Below, in pieces: positions 35,711-44,510 of a DNA stretch of 64,000 nt; within the stretch, counting starts at the first letter, position 1, and each line of letters opens with the position of its first letter. This DNA comes from Nevskia sp. Its GTDB lineage: Bacteria > Pseudomonadota > Gammaproteobacteria > Nevskiales > Nevskiaceae. The notes below the pieces were generated by a model. The model was not told where the DNA came from, did no database searches, and worked only from the letters and a program-made list of their open reading frames with translations. The position numbers were made by a program, and so were the translations under genes. The stretch lies in NCBI GenBank assembly GCA_023229645.1, contig JALNYU010000007.1, positions 124,001-188,000 on the forward strand. The letters run 5' to 3'.

Positions 35711-36859
35711 ATGACAAGCACCGCAGCCCCCAAGCCGATTACACCTACAGCTTTTCCGGCGGAGTCTGGAAAAAACTTATTTGGCCGCACATCGGATTTC
35801 TTACTACTCGGTGGCGGGACACTTATTTTGTTTCCTATATTTTGGGCGCTACCCAAAGACCTACTTGACCGAGCGGCAGTGCTAACCTGGATGACACTGA
35901 TTGCCCACGCGATCAACAATCCCCATTTTGCGCACTCGTATCATCTATTCTACCGAGGCTTTTTTAGAAAATGTTTCTCTGAACAATATCCGTCGGCTTG
36001 GCGGACCCGCTATCTTTTCGCTGGGACCTTGGCCCCAGCAATGCTAGTTATCTTTTTCGTATATTGCATAACTACCGGCAACTCAAGCTTGCTCGGCTAT
36101 GGCGTAAATTTGATGTTTTTCACCGTTGGCTGGCACTACACCAAGCAGGGCTACGGCATGGCCATGCTGGATGCGGTGCTGAAACGGCGTTTTTTTACCG
36201 AGCACGAAAAAAAACTGCTGCTACACCACGCCTATGCGGTTTGGGCATTAAGTTGGCTGATTTCCAATACGTATGCGTGGAAGTCCGAATACTGGGGCAT
36301 CCCTTATCAATCGTTTGGGATCCCGGCGCCAATCCGTTACGCCGCCTGGGCGGCCGTATTTATCACCGGCGCCCGCATGCTGCATGGCTTCGCGCTGTTG
36401 CTGCGTGCAGGACGCCGCCTGCCGATCAATGGCCTCGTTGCTTACGCCGTAAGCGGCTACATCTGGCTGCTCTATCCCGACCCTATTCTTGCGCTAGTAT
36501 TTCCGGCGCTGCATTCACTGCAATATATGGTCGTGGTCTGGCGTTACGAGCTGAACGTGCAAACCGAACGCGTCCATCTCGACGAAGGGGGCAACCCAGA
36601 TGAAACGCCCACTGCCGCGCCATTTTCGCTGGGGCTGCGGATGGCCTTGTTTTACGGAATTGCGGTCGGGCTCGGCTATTTCGGTTTTTGGTATTTCCCG
36701 GAAACGCTGGGGCGCTGGTTGCCGGGTACGTTGCAGGCGTTCGGCGGCGGCGTATTCCTGTTCTGCGCCTGGATCTTTATCAACGTACACCACTACTTTA
36801 TGGATAACGTTATCTGGCGCAAGGGCAACCCGGAAACCGGAAAATATCTGTTCCGATAG
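35711..36859 (+). CDS. His-rich multi-pass membrane protein of unknown function
   Basis: I do not recognise this 382-residue protein. It has about eight transmembrane segments and several conserved-looking His motifs at membrane borders: NPHFAHSYHLFYRG, FTVGWHYTKQGYG, FPALHSLQYMVVVWRYELN and NVHHYFMDNVIWRKGNPE. This arrangement is reminiscent of membrane di-metal enzymes such as desaturases or hydroxylases, but the spacing does not match a family I can name. It sits between the putative surface-modification genes and pilB on the same strand. A lipid or glycan modification role is a guess. Confidence 0.6.
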   Translation: MTSTAAPKPITPTAFPAESGKNLFGRTSDFLLLGGGTLILFPIFWALPKDLLDRAAVLTWMTLIAHAINNPHFAHSYHLFYRGFFRKCFSEQYPSAWRTRYLFAGTLAPAMLVIFFVYCITTGNSSLLGYGVNLMFFTVGWHYTKQGYGMAMLDAVLKRRFFTEHEKKLLLHHAYAVWALSWLISNTYAWKSEYWGIPYQSFGIPAPIRYAAWAAVFITGARMLHGFALLLRAGRRLPINGLVAYAVSGYIWLLYPDPILALVFPALHSLQYMVVVWRYELNVQTERVHLDEGGNPDETPTAAPFSLGLRMALFYGIAVGLGYFGFWYFPETLGRWLPGTLQAFGGGVFLFCAWIFINVHHYFMDNVIWRKGNPETGKYLFR

Positions 36860-37051
36860 CCGCGTGCTGCGGCCGAGCCGGTTATTGTCAAAAGACCTGA
36901 CGGCCTGACACCATGCGGGTTGGCGTTGACGGCCTGATGTAGCGCCGTTCATCGCGTCCTGGCACGCTGAGGTGCTTGGCCCGCTGGATTCAAATCTGAG
37001 GGCGGTGTACTTTCTGCCCAGTACGCCTTCTCACCATAGGGATTTTATTTC

Positions 37052-38779
37052 GTGGCAACCAATCCGCAAGTCGCACCGGTTAATTCATTCATCGGCGGGT
37101 TGCCGCGCAGGTTGGTTACAGACGGCCTGCTGAGCGACGAGCAAGCACGCGAGCTTCAGCTCAAGGTGCAAAAAAACGGGGCTCATTTTGTTAGCCTAGC
37201 CGTCGAACAAAAATTGATTCCTGCGGTCAGGCTCGCCGAAGTCGCCAGCCAAGAATTCGGCACACCTTTGATCGATCTCGATGCAATCAACATCGATGTC
37301 GCGGTCCTCAAAACCGTAAGCGAGAAATTGCTGCGCAGCCACCATGTGCTGCCGCTACATGTGCGCGGCAAGAAAATGTACGTGGCGCTGTCAGACCCGA
37401 CCCAGCTGCAAGCCTTGGACGAAGTCAAATTTGCCACCGGCTTTATCACCGAAGGCATCCTCGTTGAAGACGACAAACTAACGAAGGCGATTGAAGCGGC
37501 CGTTACTGCCGTTCAAGCCACGTCACTGCAGAGCGGGGACGAAGATCTTGAAAATCTCGAGATTGAAGGTGGGGAAACTGAGGAAGGCCCAGACACCGCG
37601 GCCGACGTTGACGACGCGCCAGTCATTCGCTATGTGAACAAGGTACTGGTTGACGGCATTAATCGCGGCGCCTCGGACATCCACTTCGAGCCCTACGAGA
37701 AGAAATTCCGCATCCGCTATCGCATGGATGGGGAATTAAAGGAGATTGCGAACCCGCCGGTGCAGATGGCCGGGCGATTGGCGGCGCGCCTGAAAGTGAT
37801 GTCGCGCATGGACTTGGCTGAGCGCCGAGTCCCACAGGACGGTCGCATCAAGCTGAAACTATCGGCCAACAAGGCGATCGACTTTCGTGTCAGCACCTGC
37901 CCGACGCTATGGGGCGAGAAAATCGTCATGCGTATTCTCGATCCCTCCAGCGCGATGTTGGGGATCGATGCACTGGGCTATGAACCGGTTCAGAAAGCGC
38001 ATTACTTAAAGGCGCTGTCAAAGCCGCAGGGCATGATTCTCGTCACCGGCCCAACTGGATCCGGTAAAACGGTTTCGCTATACACCGGCCTGAACATCTT
38101 GAACGATGAAGGCACCAATATCTCGACCGCTGAAGACCCCTGCGAAATCAATTTACCGGGGGTGAATCAGGTCAACGTCAACGTCAAACAGGGCCTTACG
38201 TTCGCGGTAGCGCTGAAAGCGTTCTTGCGCCAAGATCCGGACGTCATCATGGTCGGCGAAATTCGCGACCTGGAGACGGCAGAAATCGCGATAAAAGCCG
38301 CGCAAACCGGGCACTTGGTACTGTCAACGCTGCATACCAACGATGCGCCGCAGACATTGACACGTCTGCTGAACATGGGTGTACCGGCGTACAACGTCGC
38401 CAGTTGCGTCACGCTGATCATCGCCCAGCGCCTAGCCCGCAAGCTTTGCAAAACCTGCAAAACACCTGACACGGTTCCGCGCGAAGAATTGCTCAAAGAG
38501 GGTTTTACCGAAGACCAGATTTCGGCGCCTGACTTCATGATCTACCGCGCGAAGGGCTGCGATCAATGCAACGATGGCTATAAAGGCCGTACCGGAATTT
38601 ATCAGGTCATGCCGGTGACCGACGCCATTGCGCGCGCGATTATGGAAGGCGGAAATGCAATTAATATCGCCGACCAGGCGCAAAAAGAAGGTGTTGCGGA
38701 TTTACGGCAATCAGCGCTGAAAAAAGTGCTCGATGGTGCAATCGACCTCACCGAAGCCAACCGCGTAACCGTAGACTAA
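37052..38779 (+). CDS. pilB: Type IV pilus extension ATPase
   Basis: The 575-residue protein has an N-terminal MshEN-like domain and a C-terminal secretion ATPase domain. The latter shows Walker A GPTGSGKT near residue 333, an Asp box (EDPCEINLPGVNQVNV), Walker B with IMVGEIRDLETAEIA, the His box LSTLHTNDAPQT and a zinc site made by CKTCKTPD and CDQCNDGYKGR. It powers pilus assembly at the inner membrane. The start is a GTG with TAGGGA upstream. Next comes pilC after 70 bp. Confidence 0.97.
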   Translation: MATNPQVAPVNSFIGGLPRRLVTDGLLSDEQARELQLKVQKNGAHFVSLAVEQKLIPAVRLAEVASQEFGTPLIDLDAINIDVAVLKTVSEKLLRSHHVLPLHVRGKKMYVALSDPTQLQALDEVKFATGFITEGILVEDDKLTKAIEAAVTAVQATSLQSGDEDLENLEIEGGETEEGPDTAADVDDAPVIRYVNKVLVDGINRGASDIHFEPYEKKFRIRYRMDGELKEIANPPVQMAGRLAARLKVMSRMDLAERRVPQDGRIKLKLSANKAIDFRVSTCPTLWGEKIVMRILDPSSAMLGIDALGYEPVQKAHYLKALSKPQGMILVTGPTGSGKTVSLYTGLNILNDEGTNISTAEDPCEINLPGVNQVNVNVKQGLTFAVALKAFLRQDPDVIMVGEIRDLETAEIAIKAAQTGHLVLSTLHTNDAPQTLTRLLNMGVPAYNVASCVTLIIAQRLARKLCKTCKTPDTVPREELLKEGFTEDQISAPDFMIYRAKGCDQCNDGYKGRTGIYQVMPVTDAIARAIMEGGNAINIADQAQKEGVADLRQSALKKVLDGAIDLTEANRVTVD

Positions 38780-38849
38780 GGTATGCTTTTCTTGAGTTTC
38801 GGCGGCTTCCCAAAGCAACACATGCAATCAGGCGGTCGAGGTTAAGAAT

Positions 38850-40067
38850 ATGGCGATGGTAGCGGAAAAAGAGTACACGTTTACCTGGGAAGGCGTTGAC
38901 CGCAAGGGCTCTCGCATAAAAGGCGTCAGTGATGGCCCCAGCGAAGGCTTTATTAAGCTGCAGTTGCGTAAACAGGGGATCAATCCGACCCGAATTCGTA
39001 AAAAATCCACTTTGTTCGGCAAGCGAAAAAAGCCGATCACGGGTCAGGATGTTTCGATATTCAGTCGTCAGTTGGCGACGATGATGTCTGCGGGCGTGCC
39101 ACTGGTTCAGGCTCTCGAAATTGTCGGCCGCGGCCATGCGAATCCGAGCATGGGCGAGATGGTGCTTGGCATCAAAGCCAATATCGAAAACGGCTCGACC
39201 CTGGCTGAGAGTCTCGCGAAGTATCCCCGTTATTTTGATGACCTGTTTGTAAACTTGGTCGATGCCGGTGAACGCTCTGGCGCGCTCGATACACTGCTAG
39301 ATAAGATTGCAACTTATAAAGAAAAAACTGAATCCATCAAGAAAAAGGTTAAAAAAGCGCTGACTTACCCGACGGCGGTACTCGTTGTCGCGTTTATTGT
39401 TACCGGTATTCTCTTGTATTTTGTTGTACCTCAATTCAAGAGTTTATTCGAGGGCTTCGGAGCGGACTTGCCAGCTTTTACCAAATTCGTGGTTGCGCTA
39501 TCGGAATTTATACAGGCTGACTGGTGGATCATTTTGTTTGTTTTGGTTGGAACTTTCTTCGGCCTACGCGAAGCACATATTCGCTCTGAAAAAGTCCGCC
39601 GCTTCACTGATCGCCTATTGCTGCGCCTGCCAATCGTCGGAGATATCCTTTACAAGTCTGCCGTGGCCCGCTTCGCCCGCACGCTGTCGACGATGTTTGC
39701 CGCTGGCGTGCCGTTAGTGGAAGCAATGGATTCGGTTGCGAAAGCGGCCGGCAATATCATTTTTACTGAAACGATATTTGCGATGCGCGATCAAGTTTCG
39801 ACCGGGCAGCAGTTGCAGCTGACGATGCAGCAGGCAGGGTTGTTCCCAGCGATGGCGGTGCAAATGGTCGCGATTGGCGAGGAATCAGGCTCGCTTGACC
39901 ATATGTGCGGAAAGCTGGCCGATTTTTATGAAGAGGAGGTTGACGCGGCAGTCGATAATCTCACCGCCCTGCTTGAACCGATGATCATGGTGGTGTTAGG
40001 CACGCTCGTCGGCGGTTTGGTCGTCGCGATGTACCTACCGATCTTCAAACTCGGCCAAGCCATCTAA
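38850..40067 (+). CDS. pilC: Type IV pilus inner-membrane platform protein
   Basis: The 405-residue protein contains two GspF domains, recognisable from DVSIFSRQLATMMSAGVPL and its second copy AVARFARTLSTMFAAGVPL. Three transmembrane helices are present, and the family segment AVQMVAIGEESGSLD precedes the C-terminal helix. It couples PilB/PilT motion to pilin insertion. It is part of the pilBCD operon. Confidence 0.97.
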   Translation: MAMVAEKEYTFTWEGVDRKGSRIKGVSDGPSEGFIKLQLRKQGINPTRIRKKSTLFGKRKKPITGQDVSIFSRQLATMMSAGVPLVQALEIVGRGHANPSMGEMVLGIKANIENGSTLAESLAKYPRYFDDLFVNLVDAGERSGALDTLLDKIATYKEKTESIKKKVKKALTYPTAVLVVAFIVTGILLYFVVPQFKSLFEGFGADLPAFTKFVVALSEFIQADWWIILFVLVGTFFGLREAHIRSEKVRRFTDRLLLRLPIVGDILYKSAVARFARTLSTMFAAGVPLVEAMDSVAKAAGNIIFTETIFAMRDQVSTGQQLQLTMQQAGLFPAMAVQMVAIGEESGSLDHMCGKLADFYEEEVDAAVDNLTALLEPMIMVVLGTLVGGLVVAMYLPIFKLGQAI

Positions 40068-40076
40068 GCCTTACTC

Positions 40077-40943
40077 ATGCGAGAACTCATCGCGGCGTTT
40101 GCCGCCGATCCTTTGTTGCTCGGCGTTGCGGTGACGTTGCTAGGCTTGCTCGTCGGCAGCTTTTTGAATGTCGTGATCCTGCGCCTGCCGGGCATGTTGG
40201 AGGCGGATTGGAAGCGGGAATGCCGCTTGTTGCTGGATATTGAACCGCCCGCAGGCGTAGCGGCGGTGCCTTCGCTGACCGCGCCACCGTCGCGCTGCCC
40301 GTCTTGCGGCGCGGGCATCAAGCCTTGGCAGAACATCCCAGTGCTGAGTTGGATTTTGCTACGCGGCCGATGCGGTAATTGCAAAACTGCGATTTCGATT
40401 CAATACCCGCTGGTCGAACTAGTAAGCGGTATCTTGTCCGCCGTCTGCGTTTGGCGCTTTGGTTGGTCGCAGCAACTCGTCGCTGCGCTGGTGCTGAGTT
40501 GGACGCTGATCGCGCTCACTGCAATCGATCTACGCGAACAACTTTTGCCCGACAACATCACGATGCCGCTGTTATGGCTCGGGTTGGCGCTAAGCACTGT
40601 TTCGGTTTTTGTCGGCACCAGCGCGAGTATTTGGGGTGCGATTGCGGGCTACTTGAGCCTTTGGATCATCTATCACCTATTCAAGCTGGTTACCGGCAAA
40701 GAGGGCATGGGCTACGGCGACTTCAAGCTAATGGCGGTGCTGGGCGCGTGGTTCGGTGGACTGGCGCTGCCGATGGTATTACTGCTGTCGTCGGTTGTCG
40801 GCGCCGCGGTCGGCGTCGCGCTGATTCTATTCCGCGGCCACGACCGGAATATCCCAATCCCGTTTGGGCCTTATCTTGCGGGTGCTGGCTGGCTGACGTT
40901 GATTTGGGGCGAGCAGCTCAGCAATCTTGTTATTCGGCACTGA
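40077..40943 (+). CDS. pilD: Prepilin leader peptidase/N-methyltransferase
   Basis: The 288-residue polytopic aspartic peptidase has an N-terminal GSFLNVVILRLP motif, a zinc-binding pair CPSCGAGIKP and GRCGNCKTAIS, and the two catalytic aspartates in DLREQLLPD and GYGDFKLMA. It cleaves and N-methylates PilA and minor pilins. It begins 9 bp after pilC and is followed 8 bp later by coaE. Confidence 0.97.
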   Translation: MRELIAAFAADPLLLGVAVTLLGLLVGSFLNVVILRLPGMLEADWKRECRLLLDIEPPAGVAAVPSLTAPPSRCPSCGAGIKPWQNIPVLSWILLRGRCGNCKTAISIQYPLVELVSGILSAVCVWRFGWSQQLVAALVLSWTLIALTAIDLREQLLPDNITMPLLWLGLALSTVSVFVGTSASIWGAIAGYLSLWIIYHLFKLVTGKEGMGYGDFKLMAVLGAWFGGLALPMVLLLSSVVGAAVGVALILFRGHDRNIPIPFGPYLAGAGWLTLIWGEQLSNLVIRH

Positions 40944-40951
40944 CACGCGGC

Positions 40952-41563
40952 ATGTCATACACCATCGGCCTGACCGGCGGGGTCGCCAGCGGTAAAAGCT
41001 ACGCGGCGCAGTTGTTCGCTGAGCTCGGCGTTCCGGTACTGGAAGCTGATGTTGTTGCCCGCATCGTCGTCGAACCCGGTACGCCTGGCTTGGCCGCCAT
41101 TGTCGCGCGCTACGGCGGTACGGTTTTGCAATCCGACGGCGCTCTGAACCGCCGCGCTCTGCGCGAGATCATCTTTAACGATACCGCCGCACGGCGCGAC
41201 TTAGAGCAAATCACGCACCCGTTGATTCGCCAATACGTGAATCAATGGCGTGCCACGCAAAGCACGCCGTACTGCGTCTACGCTGCGGCGATTCTGATCG
41301 AAGCCGGATTCGATCAAACCGTCGAGCGGGTTCTGGTCATCGACACCCCCGAAGCGGTACAGTTGCGCAGAGTACAGGCGCGTGACGGCATCGACGCCGC
41401 GCTGGCGCGGCAGATGATCGCCGCGCAGGCGACACGCGAACGGCGGTTATCGCGTGCCGACGATGTCATCGATAACAAGGACGAAGCCCAAGACCTGCGG
41501 ACGCAGCTTTTGCGTCTACATAAGTACTATTACAGGCTCGGGCGACCAGCATTCGGCGGGTAG
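40952..41563 (+). CDS. coaE: Dephospho-CoA kinase
   Basis: The 203-residue P-loop kinase has the Walker A motif GLTGGVASGKSYAA at the N terminus and the CoaE motifs LEADVVARIVVEPG, ITHPLIRQYV and DVIDNKDEAQDL. It phosphorylates dephospho-CoA in the last step of CoA synthesis. The pilD-coaE-zapD-yacG order is common in gammaproteobacteria. I start at the ATG of MSYTIGLTGG. Confidence 0.96.
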   Translation: MSYTIGLTGGVASGKSYAAQLFAELGVPVLEADVVARIVVEPGTPGLAAIVARYGGTVLQSDGALNRRALREIIFNDTAARRDLEQITHPLIRQYVNQWRATQSTPYCVYAAAILIEAGFDQTVERVLVIDTPEAVQLRRVQARDGIDAALARQMIAAQATRERRLSRADDVIDNKDEAQDLRTQLLRLHKYYYRLGRPAFGG

Positions 41564-41635
41564 GCGCGACGTTTGCATTTGCTGCAAATTGTGCTGGGCG
41601 TCACAATTGAAGAATGATTCGTTTACTAGGGTCCG

Positions 41636-42415
41636 ATGGATCAATCTGCAGACGCTATTTGGTTCGAGCAGCCGCTCAATGAGCGGGTACGGAGTCTGCT
41701 GCGCCTAGAATTCCTGTTCGACGAATATCGCCATCACACCGCTGATCTCAGCGCTTGGGGCGTCCGCGGTAGCTTGCGCACGCTGCTGGATATTCTGTCA
41801 GTCATCGGCCGCACCGATCTGCGTACCGAACTCATCCGCGACCTTTCCGAGCAACGTAACCTGCTCGGGCGTCTGCGGGCGGGCACCGGTATCGACCCGA
41901 TCAAGCTCGATACGACGCTCGCTGAAATCAATGCCGCGCTGGCGGCGCTGTACGCCTGCGTTACCCATCCCTCAGCAATCCTGCGCGATAACGAGTTCCT
42001 GTTTTCGATCCTCAATCGCAGCTCGATCCCAGGTGGCACCTGTGTTTTCGATCTGCCCGCGTATCACCGCTGGTTAGCCCGACCGCATGCGGATAATTAT
42101 GCAGACCTCAAACGCTGGTTTGAGCCGCTAGCCGCTTACCGCTTGGCAATTGCGCTTTATCTGCGCCTGCTGCGCGACAGCCGGGTCAGCGTGCCGCACA
42201 TCGCGTTCGGCGGCGTTTGTCTTTATGTGCCGCAGGGCATTTACTCGCTGCTCCGGGTGCAAATTTCGCCAGAAGCGGATGTATACCCCGAAATTAGCGC
42301 CGGCAAGCATCGTTTTTCATTTCGCTTCATGCAACTCGGCGAAGTCGGCGTGCGCAGCGGTCAATCCTCAGACGATGTTCCCTTTCGCCTCCAATGCTGC
42401 GTACTGGGGAGCTGA
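41636..42415 (+). CDS. zapD: Cell division protein ZapD
   Basis: The 259-residue protein shows ZapD hallmarks: FEQPLNERVRSLLRLEFLF at the N terminus, SIPGGTCVFDLPAYHRWL in the middle and a C-terminal beta domain with EISAGKHRFSFRFM. ZapD bundles FtsZ filaments at the division ring. Its stop overlaps the yacG start (TGATG), indicating coupling. Confidence 0.95.
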   Translation: MDQSADAIWFEQPLNERVRSLLRLEFLFDEYRHHTADLSAWGVRGSLRTLLDILSVIGRTDLRTELIRDLSEQRNLLGRLRAGTGIDPIKLDTTLAEINAALAALYACVTHPSAILRDNEFLFSILNRSSIPGGTCVFDLPAYHRWLARPHADNYADLKRWFEPLAAYRLAIALYLRLLRDSRVSVPHIAFGGVCLYVPQGIYSLLRVQISPEADVYPEISAGKHRFSFRFMQLGEVGVRSGQSSDDVPFRLQCCVLGS

Positions 42416-42600
42416 TGCGAACCGCCGTCTGCCCGCAATGCGGGGCGCCGTCCAAGCTTGATGCGGGCAATCCGTCGCGCCCATTCTGCAGCGAGCGCTG
42501 CAAGCTGCTGGACCTCGGCGCCTGGTTCGACGGCCGGCACGCAATTCCCGCTGCGCCGACGGATGAAGACGGCAACCCCGATACGGAATTAAACGAATAA
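42415..42600 (+). CDS. yacG: DNA gyrase inhibitor YacG (zinc protein)
   Basis: The 61-residue protein has a four-Cys zinc site, CPQCG and FCSERC, followed by the conserved LLDLGAWFDGRH and an acidic tail. YacG binds GyrB in Escherichia coli and limits gyrase. I chose the ATG at 42415, which overlaps the zapD stop. Confidence 0.94.
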   Translation: MRTAVCPQCGAPSKLDAGNPSRPFCSERCKLLDLGAWFDGRHAIPAAPTDEDGNPDTELNE

Positions 42601-42636
42601 GCCGGCCGTCGCGGCGACGAAAAGGGTGCCCGGCGA

Positions 42637-43572
42637 TCACCAATAAGCTGAAATCCCGGCGATTCCGCGCGCACCTTGCGCTTGCGCGACTTCGAGGTCT
42701 GCTGGCCCCAGACCACCCAAGGCGTACAGCGGCAACGCCTGCGTTTGGCGGATCACGGTGAATCCCGGCCAGCCGATCCCGGCCGCTTCGGGATGGGTCG
42801 GCGTCGGCTTAATCGGGCCGAGCACCGCGCAATCCAGACCTAAGCGTTGTGCGGCAGCATATTCCGCCGCTATGTGCACCGAAGCGGCCACTAGATAATC
42901 AGGGGGCAAGGGTCGCGCCGTTAGCTGCATCAAGTGCGCACTCGTTGCATGCCAACCGGCGGCGCCCAATTCCTGACACAGCGTCGGCGCCCGATCCAGC
43001 ATTAGCCGTAAGTCGGCGGCCCGGCAATCCGGCAATATCTCGCGCGCCAGCGCTGCGTATTGCCCGTCAGCGAGGTTCGGCCGTCGCAGCCGCAGCAATG
43101 CGCCCTTGGGCAAGGCTGCCAAGCGCGCGCGCAAAAACCTAGCATCCCCGTGCGGCGGGGTAAACACATAATGCGGCGGAAGCCCCAGCGCGCGCAGGAT
43201 CGGCGCCACCGTTGGCAGCACATCCAGATCGCGAATCTCAGTAGGCAGCCGCCACAGTAATCGCTGCCCCTCTTGCGAGGCCGCTATCCCGCTCCATGCG
43301 GTAACCGACCAGCAATCTAAGACGACGTCGCGATCGCTGTACGCGTGTTGGAATCTCAGCAGTGGCGCCGCCTGCTCGACGACGACACCCAGCTCCTCGT
43401 GCAGCTCCCGCCGCAGCGCGTCAGGCGCTGTTTCGCCGGGTTCGATTTTCCCGCCAGGAAACTCCCATTTCCCGGCCGCGTACTTACCCGCTGGCCGTTC
43501 GGCGAGCAACACTTGCCCCTGGGCATTGATCAACACGCCGCAGGCAACCAAAATCAACGGTCGGGACGTCAT
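42637..43572 (-). CDS. mutT: Nudix hydrolase fused to a ThiE-like domain (MutT type)
   Basis: The 311-residue protein has an N-terminal Nudix domain with the box GGKIEPGETAPDALRRELHEELG, typical of MutT, which removes 8-oxo-dGTP. A C-terminal thiamine-phosphate-synthase-like barrel follows (about residues 130-311), with YLVAASVHIAAEY and LGPIKPTPTHPEAAGIGW. This two-domain form is common near secA in gammaproteobacteria; the function of the second domain is unknown. The start at 43572 (MTSRPLILVACG) is preferred over one eight codons upstream. It converges on yacG. Confidence 0.9.
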   Translation of the reverse strand: MTSRPLILVACGVLINAQGQVLLAERPAGKYAAGKWEFPGGKIEPGETAPDALRRELHEELGVVVEQAAPLLRFQHAYSDRDVVLDCWSVTAWSGIAASQEGQRLLWRLPTEIRDLDVLPTVAPILRALGLPPHYVFTPPHGDARFLRARLAALPKGALLRLRRPNLADGQYAALAREILPDCRAADLRLMLDRAPTLCQELGAAGWHATSAHLMQLTARPLPPDYLVAASVHIAAEYAAAQRLGLDCAVLGPIKPTPTHPEAAGIGWPGFTVIRQTQALPLYALGGLGPADLEVAQAQGARGIAGISAYW

Positions 43573-43697
43573 TGTGCGTGGGCACTCGACACGCACCGCG
43601 CTGCACGCTGACAGCAGTAGCCCCAGCGCTGCATCGCACCTGCCCCACCCGCCGTGACAACCGCGTACTGTGCAGCTTTCATTTCCAGGAATCCCAC

Positions 43698-44414
43698 ATG
43701 GCTATAGTTTCGCAATATATCGATTACGCTGACGATGGCACCGCGCTGCAAGGCCGCGTGTTTTATGACGACGCCGTGGCCCTGCCGCGCGCGGCGGTCC
43801 TTGTCGGCCACCAATGGGGCGGTCGGGATGAATTCGCCGACGGCCAAGCAGAAGCCCTGGCACAGCTGGGCTACGTGGGCTTTGCGCTCGACATGTACGG
43901 CACTGGCGTGCGCGGCCATAGCATCCCAGAAAACAGCGCATTAATGGCGCCGTTCATGGAAGACCGCGCGCGCGTCGCACGGCGTACGCAAGCCGCATTG
44001 GCAACAGTTAAAGCGCTGCCGCAGGTTGACCCTAACCGTGTTGCGGGAATCGGCTTTTGTTTCGGCGGCTTGTGCCTGCTGGATCTCGCGCGCAGCGGCG
44101 CCGATCTGCGCGGCGTGGTCAGCTTTCATGGCTTACTGAAGCCCAGCGGCCTGCCCGCCGCGCCGATCTCCGCGAAGATCTTGGTACTGCACGGCGCCGA
44201 CGATCCGCTGGCGCCGATCGACGAATTTATCGCGCTGCGCGAAGAATTCACCGCCGCGGGCGCCGACTGGCAAGCGCATATCTACGGCAATGCCAAGCAC
44301 GCATTCGCGGTGCCGGGCGCAAACGTGCCGGAAATCGGCGTATTGCACAATGCCAACGCTGAACGGCGTTCGAAAGCGAGCATGCGGGCGTTTCTTGAGG
44401 AGGTATTGGCCTAA
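43698..44414 (+). CDS. Dienelactone hydrolase family protein
   Basis: The 238-residue alpha/beta hydrolase has a Cys nucleophile in GIGFCFGGLC, an acidic residue in HGADDPLAP and a His in NAKHAFAVPG, the triad of dienelactone hydrolases. No aromatic-degradation genes surround it, so its true substrate is open. The ATG at 43698 is preceded by CAGGAA. It is divergent from mutT and converges on argJ. Confidence 0.9.
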   Translation: MAIVSQYIDYADDGTALQGRVFYDDAVALPRAAVLVGHQWGGRDEFADGQAEALAQLGYVGFALDMYGTGVRGHSIPENSALMAPFMEDRARVARRTQAALATVKALPQVDPNRVAGIGFCFGGLCLLDLARSGADLRGVVSFHGLLKPSGLPAAPISAKILVLHGADDPLAPIDEFIALREEFTAAGADWQAHIYGNAKHAFAVPGANVPEIGVLHNANAERRSKASMRAFLEEVLA

Positions 44415-44510
44415 GCGCGCGGCAACGACTCGGCGCGCTGGCAGCGGCGCGCCGCGTTTACGGCACTGGCAACATCGGCCCAGTGCGGGTAATCGTCAGA
44501 CGCAGGCTTA

